From a virus, in the IMG/VR virus record IMGVR_UViG_3300047462_000755, positions 1 through 37,984 of that record: a stretch of DNA of 37,984 bases. One strand, written 5' to 3'. The notes under the pieces were generated by a model. The model made no database searches. It worked only from the letters and a program-made list of their open reading frames with translations, and was not told the origin of the DNA. Below, piece by piece: positions 7,600 through 15,593 of this stretch. Every line of letters begins with the position of its first letter. The first letter of the stretch is position 1. A program made the position numbers and the translations under genes.

Positions 7600-8057
7600 G
7601 TTAGTAAATTGCTTATGCGCAATAACAGCGCGGTTATATCAGGCACATCTTTCGGCGCGGCTATGGTTAGCACTCCCTTAACCAGGTCGGTTAGTATCTT
7701 AGCCAGGCTATCGGTTCCGTTGGTTATTTTAAAGCCGGTTTGGTCAATGGTAAAAACCATTAAGCCTACGGTTACGCGGTAACTGGTTATCTGATCGCAA
7801 GCGATCACTAAAAAATCATCGTCGCCCATCTTTCCAACTACCACCGCGCTGTCTATTGCAGGCAGCACGTCTATACTTTGGTTGTTGCTAACTACTGCCC
7901 GTAGCCGCACATCCGCCAGCGAAATTTCATTTAGCAGGATGGTACACGTATAAGTTTCGGGGTCTATGGCGGTTACCACCGCGTCATAAATAGGCTCCGG
8001 CCCTCCGCTGTGTGCCTGCTTTAAAAACTCTGTTCTTAGTTTAGCTGCCCACTCCAT
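7596..8057 (-). CDS. Baseplate spike protein, gpV/gp45-like
   Basis: A 153-residue protein. The central region (YDAVVTAIDPETYTCTILLN, then AVVVGKMGDDDFLVIACDQI) is the OB-fold-like strand pattern of P2 gpV and Mu gp45 spikes. The C-terminal part contains the beta-helical-type FTIDQTGFKITNG. It is shorter than Mu gp45 and lacks an obvious long beta-helix tip, so a separate tip protein is possible. It overlaps the hub gene end by 17 bp. Confidence 0.7.
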   Translation of the reverse strand: MEWAAKLRTEFLKQAHSGGPEPIYDAVVTAIDPETYTCTILLNEISLADVRLRAVVSNNQSIDVLPAIDSAVVVGKMGDDDFLVIACDQITSYRVTVGLMVFTIDQTGFKITNGTDSLAKILTDLVKGVLTIAAPKDVPDITALLLRISNLLT

Positions 8058-9132
8058 CTAACCTATAAGTTATTTGAACCTTCCGTTTTGCCCCTGTAAC
8101 GCCAAACGTCACCTCCGTGCCAGGCACGAAATAGGTGCCTGCGCGTGCGCCGTTATATTTTTTGTCGGTTATCGTCGCTTTCCATCCGGGTTTGCAAAAG
8201 GGTTGCAAAAACCCGGTAACTTTGCCCTCGTAGCCGTCATATTTTAGTTTTTTCAAGTAAGCCGCTGCCTGGCTTTGCAAATAGTTCACATCACTGCTAA
8301 ATGGAATAATCCTTTCCACTATCGCACCTCCCGGGTCACCAGCTTCGTATAAAATGCATTTGCCGGTTTTCTGGCGGGTTTTAAGCCTTACGCGCACCAG
8401 GTTATCTTTTCCTAACCGTTGCTTTAAATCGGGCTGATTGGTTGGGCAGTTATACCCGATGCTGTATTTTACTTCTGCCAACGTAGAAAGCGATTGTACG
8501 CCGCTGGTAGTAGCCGTTATGCGCCCCTCCTCAATCCCGGCATACAGCACGTTGTCGTCGAAGTAAACCGTTAACAACATTTTGTCTTTTAAATACTCCA
8601 GTACTTTTAAGCCGCTTTCGTTTTTTATATAAAAGTTTGTTAGCGCAATCTGCGGTATATCCGGGCTTAACACAATATCAGTACCTTGTATAATGCGCTG
8701 TAAAACGTCCTTTACGGTGGTAGCCTTCCAACTGGCTAAAATATTTTGGTTGCGCAATTGCCAGGCGTAGCCCTCCAGTTCAATGGTGATCGGGGTAGTG
8801 ATATTTACCCGGCGCACAAATCCGCGAAATTCGTTTTGCAGTTGCCCGTTATAACCCAAATCAATCGCCACGCTATCGCCTTCTTTAAAAAGCAATGCGG
8901 TTTGAACGCTGCTGGCTGGCAGGTTTGAAACGGGCGTTTGATTGCCTAAACCAATCAGGCTTAAAGCCGAATTGATGGCGTTTTTTACCGACACAATGCG
9001 ACCCAGACCCGGTATTTTAAGCACGGCAGTATCGACGATGACATGAACATTCTTTTTAATCGTTAGCTCATGCACCCCCCCGGCAAAGGTGTACGCGCCG
9101 ATCTTGATTATACTGTTTAGGGTAAATGCCAT
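8041..9132 (-). CDS. Baseplate hub/tail protein, gpD/gp44-like
   Basis: A 363-residue protein. FKEGDSVAIDLGYNGQLQNEFRGFVRRVNITTPITIELEGYAWQLRN is the beta-barrel hub signature (phage late control D/Mu gp44 type). A second domain follows (about residues 140-260), and the C-terminal GKVTGFLQPFCKPGWKATITD with GTYFVPGTEVTFGVTGAKRKVQITYRLDG is typical of hub C-terminal barrels. A trimer would connect the tail tube to the spike. Confidence 0.78.
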   Translation of the reverse strand: MAFTLNSIIKIGAYTFAGGVHELTIKKNVHVIVDTAVLKIPGLGRIVSVKNAINSALSLIGLGNQTPVSNLPASSVQTALLFKEGDSVAIDLGYNGQLQNEFRGFVRRVNITTPITIELEGYAWQLRNQNILASWKATTVKDVLQRIIQGTDIVLSPDIPQIALTNFYIKNESGLKVLEYLKDKMLLTVYFDDNVLYAGIEEGRITATTSGVQSLSTLAEVKYSIGYNCPTNQPDLKQRLGKDNLVRVRLKTRQKTGKCILYEAGDPGGAIVERIIPFSSDVNYLQSQAAAYLKKLKYDGYEGKVTGFLQPFCKPGWKATITDKKYNGARAGTYFVPGTEVTFGVTGAKRKVQITYRLDGVGS

Positions 9133-9738
9133 TTAGCTGATATACAAATTAAAAATACCGTCACTAACTGCCGAAAACGCAAAGTCGCGCACCCCGATCA
9201 CTTTCGGTTTTTCAGGAATACTTAGTTTTTTGATTAGCACGTAATCGTTGCTGTGTAAAAAAATATCAGAAAACGCAGACTTTAACCGTACCGTTTGGTT
9301 CCACTCAAAAACATCATTCAACATCTTTATTTTGTCATCCGGGAACTGGTCATAGTCGCCGATCACAAACCCTTTGATGCTTATCTCAAAGTCGTTATTA
9401 CCAATAATTTCCTTTACTGACCCGTTCAATTCGGTCATTTGAGTTTCGACGACCGTTTTAGTACGATCAATGCCGATTACAGCGAAAGGGAAATTATAAT
9501 CAGTACCGTCTACCTCAATGGTGATCGGGCAAAACACTTCACGGCCTATCATGTCTGCCTGGCCGTAGAGCGTTTCGCCATAGAGGTTCACCGTTTTTTT
9601 AGTAGCTGGCTGCACTTGCGCCGGGGGCAATGCTGGCGGGTTATCCGGCAGGCCAGCCACATAAGCAGGGCGGTAACCGTGTACCTGTTCAAACAGGTCA
9701 ACAATATTGAAGGCTGTATCTAAGGTTGCAAGGCTCAT
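9133..9738 (-). CDS. DUF6046-like tail protein
   Basis: A 201-residue protein between the tape measure and hub genes, abutting both (the stop overlaps the tape measure start region by 1 bp). FCPITIEVDGTDYNFPFAVIGIDRTKTVVETQMTELNGSVKEIIGNNDFEISIKGFVIG resembles the DUF6046 tail proteins of Bacteroidota phages, which occupy the position of Mu gp43 (the circularisation-like protein). It probably links the tape measure to the hub. The family name is recalled, not searched. Confidence 0.6.
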   Translation of the reverse strand: MSLATLDTAFNIVDLFEQVHGYRPAYVAGLPDNPPALPPAQVQPATKKTVNLYGETLYGQADMIGREVFCPITIEVDGTDYNFPFAVIGIDRTKTVVETQMTELNGSVKEIIGNNDFEISIKGFVIGDYDQFPDDKIKMLNDVFEWNQTVRLKSAFSDIFLHSNDYVLIKKLSIPEKPKVIGVRDFAFSAVSDGIFNLYIS

Positions 9739-11522
9739 TAGTTCGGGTTTACGGCAGCATTGCCGGAGTTTATTACCTGGTTAAACATTTCAATAAAAAT
9801 GCTGCGTATCTGGCTGGCCCCTTCGGTAAGGCTTGCGGCATGAATGGTAACGCTGTCAATACCCTGTTTAGCTATATTGATCGTCAGGTTACGTACGCCG
9901 CCCCCGGCTATGCCTTTGCTGGTGTCGCCTGCGCCTGCGGGGGGTGAACCTGCGCCGCCTTTAAAATCAAACTTCTGGCTCATCCAGTCATTTGAGGTGG
10001 AGTTATCAGGAGTGTCTTTATGTTTAGTTAGCCCTACCTGCTTCCATGCATTGGTAATGCTTCCCACATGCTTACCAATATCCCGCATGTTTTCCGACCG
10101 TTGGTTAGCACGTTCCTTTTTGAGCGCATCTATTTCTTTATCGGCATCGGTAGTAATATGCGCAGTTAACAGGTTTTTTGCGCCTTTAAAATCGCCACTT
10201 AAAGCGAGGCCCATTGCCTTTACGGTATTGCCGATCAGCGTCCCCACATACTCAAAAACGCTTTTAGCTTTGAGGTAGAACATATCGAAAAAATACATCC
10301 ACTCCTGGAAGTTTTCTTTAAACGTAATCCCTACGATGGCAAAAAAGTCTTTTGTGATTTGCCACAACGCTGTTATGCTTTTTCCCCAACCGTCAAAGCT
10401 TTTAACCAGCCAAACCACTACGCCTACTAAAATTCCGATCACGGCTATAGGCCAGAAGGCGATAGCGGTTAAAATGCCTTGCCAAATGGCGGCGCGTTGC
10501 GTCCACCCGGTGTACAACGCCCATGCTATAGTCATGGCCCCTATACCTGCGGCTATGCCGTACATCAATCCCTGGTGATTGCCCATCCAGTTGAGCGCGT
10601 CAATTACACCACCGGCGGCAGGCAGCAAGCCCATACCAATCGTCCCGGCCAAAGTTTCCATAGCACCCTGAAAAGCCATAATCTTACCCGTAGGCGTTTC
10701 GCCCATTTTTTGCATGCCATTATGAAACCTGCCCATAGGCCCGGTAGCATATTCAAAGGCCCCAGCAACATCTTTAAAGGTTATTTTACCTTTTTCCATG
10801 TCTTTGCGCAAATCGGCCATGCTGCGTTTCGTTTTTTCAGAGATCGCTTGCAGTGGATTAAATCCGGCGTTAACGTATTGTAACAAATCCTGTCCTGTAA
10901 GCTTTCCCGCGCTGGCACTTTGCGCAAAAGCCAGGGTAAGGCTTTTCATGTGTTCCACATCGCCCATAGCCACGTCACCCAGCATTTTCATAGCTGGCAT
11001 AACATTGTTAGCGGCAATCCCAAAACCCAGCATCGTTTTTGCTTCGCCAAATACTTCATTTCCGTAAATGGTGTCGGTCGCAAAACCCATTAGGTTTTTA
11101 TGGAGGGCATTGCCGTTTTTCTTTCCGGCCATTACCTCGAAGGCGGTTCCGGCCATTTGCCGCTCCATACCCTGCTTAATCGAATAACCGCCCAACGCAC
11201 TCAAACCCAGCACACCGCCGACACCCAAGCCTTTTATGAGCGTGCCGCCTCCACTTTTGCCCCTGTTTTGCAGGGCATCCCTTTTGCGCTCCAGCTTTTC
11301 AATTTCCTGGTTGGCTCTTTTAATGTCGGTCAGGTTTAAAGATATATCGCGGGTTTTGGTTAACGCCTCAATCTTGCCGTTTAGCTGATCTATGGTTGAC
11401 CCGGTCATGCGCACCCGGTTTGATATGCGGTTAAATGCACCATCGCTGTTATTGGCAAGCTGGCGCATCTGGCCGCTTCCCAGGTCACGTATCTTTACCA
11501 GAAATTCAACAATATTCGCCAT
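9738..11522 (-). CDS. Tail tape measure protein
   Basis: A 594-residue protein. It has an N-terminal coiled coil (about residues 10-90), a glycine-rich hydrophobic segment (95-112) and the tape-measure core around residues 125-270 (AGTAFEVMAGKK...FGEAKTMLGFGI...GQDLLQYVNAGFNPLQAISE). Two membrane-capable stretches follow, at about 318-338 and 350-375, and a glycine-rich C-terminal region. By the usual rule of about 0.15 nm per residue it would set a tail near 90 nm. The ATG at 11522 shares its A with the stop of the frameshift extension of the preceding gene (TAATG), supporting this start. Confidence 0.88.
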   Translation of the reverse strand: MANIVEFLVKIRDLGSGQMRQLANNSDGAFNRISNRVRMTGSTIDQLNGKIEALTKTRDISLNLTDIKRANQEIEKLERKRDALQNRGKSGGGTLIKGLGVGGVLGLSALGGYSIKQGMERQMAGTAFEVMAGKKNGNALHKNLMGFATDTIYGNEVFGEAKTMLGFGIAANNVMPAMKMLGDVAMGDVEHMKSLTLAFAQSASAGKLTGQDLLQYVNAGFNPLQAISEKTKRSMADLRKDMEKGKITFKDVAGAFEYATGPMGRFHNGMQKMGETPTGKIMAFQGAMETLAGTIGMGLLPAAGGVIDALNWMGNHQGLMYGIAAGIGAMTIAWALYTGWTQRAAIWQGILTAIAFWPIAVIGILVGVVVWLVKSFDGWGKSITALWQITKDFFAIVGITFKENFQEWMYFFDMFYLKAKSVFEYVGTLIGNTVKAMGLALSGDFKGAKNLLTAHITTDADKEIDALKKERANQRSENMRDIGKHVGSITNAWKQVGLTKHKDTPDNSTSNDWMSQKFDFKGGAGSPPAGAGDTSKGIAGGGVRNLTINIAKQGIDSVTIHAASLTEGASQIRSIFIEMFNQVINSGNAAVNPN

Positions 11523-12054
11523 TACCTTAAACCGTTTCTTTCGGCCTCTTTTTGCCTTATATCTTCAATTTGCTTCCAAACCTGCGCCCAACGTTCATCA
11601 CTAAGTGTAGAGGGGTCGTAACTGGTATAAAAAGCGATGGTGGTATCTATGTAACCAATCCAATCGCTTTCTAAATCACCGCGGGCATCCTCTACAACTT
11701 TTTTAAGCTGGCCGCTTTTATATCAAGTACCTTTTGCACTTCCGGCATCACGCTGTAAAATGCCTCATCGTCGGTTTTAATTTCTTCATCACCACCCAGC
11801 CAAAGGGTGTCCAGCACAATTTCGGTATAGGTTACCGGGTCGGTTCCATTTGCCTTCGCGGTTAGTTCGCGCATTTCGTCGCGCGTGGGCTTACGCATCC
11901 AGCCTCTAAATTTTATGATCGGAATGCGGTTATTTTTGGTGCCTGTATATTCGCCGCTTTCTACGGCCAATTCAAAAACGCCTGTAGGGTGTTTAGCGTT
12001 CCACTCCGCTAAAATCTCCGGCGTCACTTCGCTGCTTTTTGTAATTGCTTTCAT
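11522..12054 (-). CDS. Tail assembly chaperone, -1 frameshift product (gpGT-like)
   Basis: The 120-codon frame 12054-11692 ends ...AASLKKL-stop. Just before this stop the message reads A AAA AAG (plus-strand 11698-11704), the classical -1 slippery heptamer. The -1 frame is then open for 58 more codons without any ATG (VVEDARGDLESDW...AERNGLR) and stops at 11522-11524, overlapping the tape measure ATG. Placement between tail tube and tape measure and this architecture match the G/GT chaperones of lambda and their Mu equivalents (gp41/gp42). The fusion would bind the tape measure during tail assembly. Frameshift use is inferred from sequence. Confidence 0.8.
11692..12054 (-). CDS. Tail assembly chaperone, short form (gpG-like)
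   Basis: The 120-residue unshifted product starts at 12054 (MKAITKSSEV). It is acidic and alpha/beta, with the segment KFRGWMRKPTRDEMRELTAKANGTDP and DEEIKTDDEAFYSVMPEVQKVLDIK. It lies directly after the tail tube gene. The A AAA AAG heptamer covers the last codons, so most ribosomes should end here and a minority continue in the -1 frame. Related proteins coat the tape measure before the tube polymerises. Confidence 0.78.
   Translation of the reverse strand: MKAITKSSEVTPEILAEWNAKHPTGVFELAVESGEYTGTKNNRIPIIKFRGWMRKPTRDEMRELTAKANGTDPVTYTEIVLDTLWLGGDEEIKTDDEAFYSVMPEVQKVLDIKAASLKKL
11698..11704 (-). other. Programmed -1 frameshift site A AAA AAG
   Basis: Plus-strand CTTTTTT reads AAAAAAG on the message, in the phase X XXY YYZ relative to the zero frame (TTA AAA AAG). 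The zero-frame TAG follows 3 codons later, and the -1 frame is open for 58 codons. Confidence 0.8.
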
Positions 12055-12062
12055 TTTGCTTT

Positions 12063-12497
12063 TTAAGATTGTGTTATGCCCATTGCCAGGAACGGAACAT
12101 CAACTTCCATCATCTTCGCGCCTTGTTCCATTGCTTTCTCCCAATCGGTAAATTTGATTCCGCTGATAATGTCGGTTTGCTGCGGCCTGCCGAATGCCTG
12201 TTTATACACGAAAGTGCCGACGATCAACTGATAAGGCACGTCCCCAAAGTCATCATACCCGGCATTACGGGCGGCGGTATTAAGCCTGTCTATTTCGCTC
12301 TTTAAAAATTTGATGCTGCCATCGTATTTTTTATTACCGCTCTGTATACCGGCTGGCTCATCGCCTGCGGCGTGTAAGTGTTCGCTGTCGGTTGTTTTTT
12401 TGTACTTTAAGCCGCGCAGGCCCCGGATAACTACGCCGATCACCGACAGGCTGGCATGTTTCCACTCTAATTCTTGTGAGTTGATTGATACTGACAT
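12063..12497 (-). CDS. Tail tube protein
   Basis: A 144-residue protein starting MSVSINSQELEWKHASLSVIG, a typical tail-tube N-terminus. The beta-rich strand pattern has a 'GLRGLKYKKTTDSEHLHAAGDEPAGIQSGNKKYDGSI' loop shared with Bacteroidota tube proteins and a C-terminal AKMMEVDVPFLAMGI strand. It lies between the sheath and tail chaperone genes. Hexamer rings would form the inner tube of a contractile tail. Confidence 0.8.
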   Translation of the reverse strand: MSVSINSQELEWKHASLSVIGVVIRGLRGLKYKKTTDSEHLHAAGDEPAGIQSGNKKYDGSIKFLKSEIDRLNTAARNAGYDDFGDVPYQLIVGTFVYKQAFGRPQQTDIISGIKFTDWEKAMEQGAKMMEVDVPFLAMGITQS

Positions 12498-12500
12498 AGC

Positions 12501-13694
12501 TTAGTTATTAGTCGGGTTGTAAAAACCCAGTTCAACGTCAATTATTTTGGTGTATCCTTTTGGCCTGATACGCAGCTTTGTTTTGAAGGTGGAGGTAGCC
12601 AAAATGGGTTGCGAAGGGTCGGTGTAGCTTACCGGGCTACCGCTCATACTTTCGGCCATGTTAAGGTTTAGAGCGTTAACAATTGCGGCATCATAAGCGG
12701 CTATTACTACCGGCTCCAGCAGGTTGTTAGCGTCCAAATCCACATCGTTGTTAATTTCCTGTACGTAGGTTTGGTAGCTTACAATGCTGGCTTTGTCAAT
12801 CACCCGGCCATTGGCAAGGCTGGCATAATCGTCGCTTTCGGCAACGGCCATAGGGTCGTCGCTAATAAAGTACCCGGCCACAGACGCGTAACTGGTAACC
12901 GTCATAAATCCCGAATCAATTAATACGTTTAATTGCTCATACCAGGGCGCGGACGGCATAGTGTTATCCTGCAAAATAGGCAGATCGCCTATAAAATATG
13001 CGCTGATCGGTAGGCCTCCATCCTGCACACGGCCTAAGTTGCGGTGCGGCGGCGTAGCGGCCACGCGGCCTAAAAACAGGCCCATACTGGTAAAGCCATC
13101 GTTAGCGGTGCTGCCGATAACCAACCCAACGTTATTTGCGCCCAAAGTATTAGGCGTATCTATCGTATTGCTGGTTATATCGTTTACCCTGGCGGCGATC
13201 AGGATGCGTAGCGGGGTATGTGCTGCAAACATGGCCGTTGCAAACGCTTTGGCATTCGGCACCGCCGCAATCACATCGCTGTCGATAAATTTAGGCGTGG
13301 TAGGCACATAACCGGCCTGCGGGGTGCGGGATACCGCTATAACGCGGATGGTGCCATTTGAATAGTCAACCAGCTTTTTAATGCTTGTCGCTATATTGAT
13401 GTTGCACAGATCAACCAAACTGGTCGTGTCCGCCGCCAGCATGATGTAAACGGGCACACCCAAAGTGCCGGGGATACTGTAAAATTCGGTTACGAACTTG
13501 TAGGCTTCCGGCTCTGCCGTTTGCGTGATACCCTGCGTTTGGGCATCCAAAACGCTCACTACTTTAATCGGCGTAAGTAAAGGCAGTATACCAGTCCCTG
13601 CGCCGGTTAATACGTAACCGGTTGTATTATCGTTTGTGGCTACCGAACCGCCGATCTGGCCGTTAGCCAGGCTCACATTAACACCTGGAATCAT
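12501..13694 (-). CDS. Tail sheath protein, DUF2586-like
   Basis: A 397-residue protein resembling DUF2586, the sheath family of Bacteroidota contractile phages: N-terminal IPGVNVSLANGQIGG, central subtilisin-like sheath fold, and C-terminal KLRIRPKGYTKIIDVELGFYNPTNN, which is typical of sheath C-terminal arms. Its presence, next to the tube and baseplate genes, makes this a contractile-tailed phage. It is expressed from the leftward late operon. Confidence 0.85.
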   Translation of the reverse strand: MIPGVNVSLANGQIGGSVATNDNTTGYVLTGAGTGILPLLTPIKVVSVLDAQTQGITQTAEPEAYKFVTEFYSIPGTLGVPVYIMLAADTTSLVDLCNINIATSIKKLVDYSNGTIRVIAVSRTPQAGYVPTTPKFIDSDVIAAVPNAKAFATAMFAAHTPLRILIAARVNDITSNTIDTPNTLGANNVGLVIGSTANDGFTSMGLFLGRVAATPPHRNLGRVQDGGLPISAYFIGDLPILQDNTMPSAPWYEQLNVLIDSGFMTVTSYASVAGYFISDDPMAVAESDDYASLANGRVIDKASIVSYQTYVQEINNDVDLDANNLLEPVVIAAYDAAIVNALNLNMAESMSGSPVSYTDPSQPILATSTFKTKLRIRPKGYTKIIDVELGFYNPTNN

Positions 13695-13697
13695 TTT

Positions 13698-13943
13698 TTA
13701 ATTGTTTTGCACCTCCGGCGCGGCATCTGCCCCGCTATCGGCTTCGTTAATAATTATGTCGGGGTCTTGCACTTCGGGCAGTTCCCAACCGTTGTTGTCC
13801 GTTTCCGGCTCCTGTAGTTTGGCCGTGCCGTAACTTTGCTCCTCATCGCCAGCCGGGGGCGGTAATGGAGGGTTTCCGCCTTCTATATCCAAAAAGTATT
13901 TATAGAAGGCTTGAAAGTCTGGCGATGCCGGTATGTCCGCCAT
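13698..13943 (-). CDS. Small acidic phage protein, unknown
   Basis: An 81-residue protein, strongly acidic and proline-rich (PPLPPPAGDEEQ, then DPDIIINEADSGADAAPEVQ), just upstream of the sheath gene. It is likely largely disordered after about residue 25. The N-terminal ASPDFQAFYKYFLDIEGG may be a folded head-tail or packaging adaptor motif. The family is not recognised. Confidence 0.5.
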   Translation of the reverse strand: MADIPASPDFQAFYKYFLDIEGGNPPLPPPAGDEEQSYGTAKLQEPETDNNGWELPEVQDPDIIINEADSGADAAPEVQNN

Positions 13944-13967
13944 CGTTAAACAGGCTTTAAAAGCTTT

Positions 13968-14504
13968 TTAAAAAAAATATTTAATTACAGCAATCACTAC
14001 CCCCGCCAGTAACACATACCATATCCACGATGGCAAACCCCAGCCTATACTTTGAGTTGTTTGGGTTTTCACGTGCGATACAGAATCCGTTTTGTTTGTC
14101 GTGCTGACTTTGCTGTGTTGCACATCGTGTATATTTGTATTTGTTGTTGGTTTTGCAATCGCCGTATAGTCAATTTCCTGTCCTGTAATTTTACCGGCCT
14201 TGTTATGTTTTGGCCTTAAAATAACGGTAAGGTTTATACCGCTACTGGCCTCGTGCAGCGTGTCGGCCTCCAACGTATCTACAGGTAAAACCGCCTGGCC
14301 TTTTAGCGTATCACCAAAGGTTTTAATGTCGGTCACCTTGTCGCTGGTGCTATCGGCCTTAACGGTTGTTACCCGGTGCAAGCTTGCATTGCTGTCAGTA
14401 GTTATTTTCTTTGTTCCGGCGCATCCGGTAAAGAATAATAACAGCCCCAATGCAAACATGAAAATAATGACCCCTAACACGGGGCCGTTGAATTTGTCTT
14501 TCAT
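13968..14504 (-). CDS. Candidate unimolecular spanin (lipobox plus C-terminal membrane anchor)
   Basis: A 178-residue protein. It has an N-terminal signal with a lipobox ending at Cys28 (LLFFTGC), a long polar periplasmic-type region (residues 30-155, many Thr, Asp and Lys), and a single C-terminal transmembrane segment (about 160-178, WIWYVLLAGVVIAVIKYFF). Outer-membrane lipoylation plus an inner-membrane anchor in one chain is the layout of u-spanins such as T1 gp11, which fuse the membranes at lysis. Its gene directly follows the GH24 endolysin gene, with the endolysin stop overlapping the start. Spanin function is inferred from topology and neighbours. Confidence 0.7.
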   Translation of the reverse strand: MKDKFNGPVLGVIIFMFALGLLLFFTGCAGTKKITTDSNASLHRVTTVKADSTSDKVTDIKTFGDTLKGQAVLPVDTLEADTLHEASSGINLTVILRPKHNKAGKITGQEIDYTAIAKPTTNTNIHDVQHSKVSTTNKTDSVSHVKTQTTQSIGWGLPSWIWYVLLAGVVIAVIKYFF

Positions 14505-14977
14505 TATGCTTGTGTTTTAAAAGGTTTACTTTCTATGTACCTGCGCTTGTACAAATCACGGGATGCGATCTTTTGGCCGGTGTGCGGGTCTGTTACTTTA
14601 TCCCAAATCAAAAACTCCGCAGCCGCACCGTTAAAGTCTCCGGCGTTTAACTTTTTTAGCAAATGGCTTTCGGCTAACGCGCCCGTGCCTTCATTGTAGG
14701 TGAAACTAACGAGGCTGTTAAACTGCGCCTGTGTTAGCGGAACTTTTACATGCGTGTTTACCGCTTCAATATATTGGCCAAGCGTGTGTAAAAACAGATC
14801 AGAGGCACATTCTTTATTTAACAGCAAGTCGCCTTTTTTAACAGGCTGACCGTTGGCATATCGGGTGCTACCGTAACCAATCGTCCAGACTCCGGCTACA
14901 TCCTGGTAAGCATGTAATACCAACCCTTCAAAGCCTTCAATCAATGTCTTTCCGGCATCGTCTAATGTCATTTTCAT
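14504..14977 (-). CDS. Endolysin, GH24 (T4-type) lysozyme
   Basis: A 157-residue muramidase. The E-8-D-5-T catalytic spacing of T4 lysozyme is present as Glu17, Asp26 and Thr32 (GFEG...YQDVAGVWTIGYGST). There is no signal peptide, so release should need the holin encoded immediately upstream (overlap of 4 bp). It cleaves the MurNAc-GlcNAc bond of peptidoglycan. Confidence 0.9.
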   Translation of the reverse strand: MKMTLDDAGKTLIEGFEGLVLHAYQDVAGVWTIGYGSTRYANGQPVKKGDLLLNKECASDLFLHTLGQYIEAVNTHVKVPLTQAQFNSLVSFTYNEGTGALAESHLLKKLNAGDFNGAAAEFLIWDKVTDPHTGQKIASRDLYKRRYIESKPFKTQA

Positions 14978-15519
14978 TTCAAAAGGTTTAACTTTTCTTT
15001 AATCTTGTTAATCCAGGCTGCTTTGTCGTTCCCGCAGATCACCGCCATATTCTCAAGTATGGAGACGATGTTTTCAAATACAATTTGCGCGATCAGGAAA
15101 TTTTGGAGCCAGTCGAAAGCTGCGGCCATTACATCGTTATGATGCGCCTTAAAGTCGTTTTTCCATTGGTAGGGTATGGCTATAATCACTAAGTAAACAA
15201 ATATCTTTAGCGTAAAACGCGAAAGCTTTAAGCTGCTAAACTGTTCTTTACGCAGGTGTGAGGCTGTAATACCCGTCATCAATTCGACTACAAATCCCAG
15301 AATAAGCGATATAAATGCACCATCCTGCACACCTATGGCGGCATCCATGCCCGGAAAAAACAAACCCACAACGGCTACAAAGGTTGGATAAGCAAAGCTT
15401 ACCAGCAAAAGCGGTTTAGTAATGGCATACCGGAACGAAGGGGCCAGGCTTTCAAAGAAGCCCGTCAGACTATGGTAGTCAAAAGTTCCAAGCATCAACA
15501 GGCACCAGTTTTTTTTCAT
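14974..15519 (-). CDS. Phage holin, holin_4_1 (PF05105)-like
   Basis: A 181-residue membrane protein. The core segment (about residues 68-115) GAFISLILGFVVELMTGITASHLRKEQFSSLKLSRFTLKIFVYLVIIAI matches the toxin-secretion/phage-lysis holin pattern, with a TG-A-K motif after a membrane segment and a serine pair (FSS). Additional hydrophobic segments lie near residues 37-57 and 140-155. It is encoded 5' of the lysozyme, giving the order holin, endolysin, spanin. Confidence 0.8.
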   Translation of the reverse strand: MKKNWCLLMLGTFDYHSLTGFFESLAPSFRYAITKPLLLVSFAYPTFVAVVGLFFPGMDAAIGVQDGAFISLILGFVVELMTGITASHLRKEQFSSLKLSRFTLKIFVYLVIIAIPYQWKNDFKAHHNDVMAAAFDWLQNFLIAQIVFENIVSILENMAVICGNDKAAWINKIKEKLNLLK

Positions 15520-15534
15520 TTCTCTTTTTCAAAA

Positions 15535-15557
15535 GCCCCGCGCCATTTGCGCGGGGC
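15535..15557 (-). terminator. Strong hairpin/terminator after the capsid gene
   Basis: GCCCCGCGC/GCGCGGGGC, a 9-bp GC-rich stem with a 5-base loop, lies between the major capsid gene and the holin gene. On the minus strand it is followed by TTTTGAAAAAG, a short U-tract. It probably reduces transcription of lysis and tail genes relative to capsid. Confidence 0.65.
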
Positions 15558-15593
15558 AGTAATCGTCTATTTCGCTGTGGTGGTGTTTATCAA

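Noticed and set aside
9844-10278. 144-codon plus-strand frame opposite the tape measure C-terminus
   Set aside because: Low-complexity translation with no family pattern; the opposite strand carries a convincing tape measure.
10479-10883. Open frame on the plus strand opposite the tape measure gene
   Set aside because: It is the antisense shadow of a long leftward gene, with no recognisable protein pattern or operon partners.
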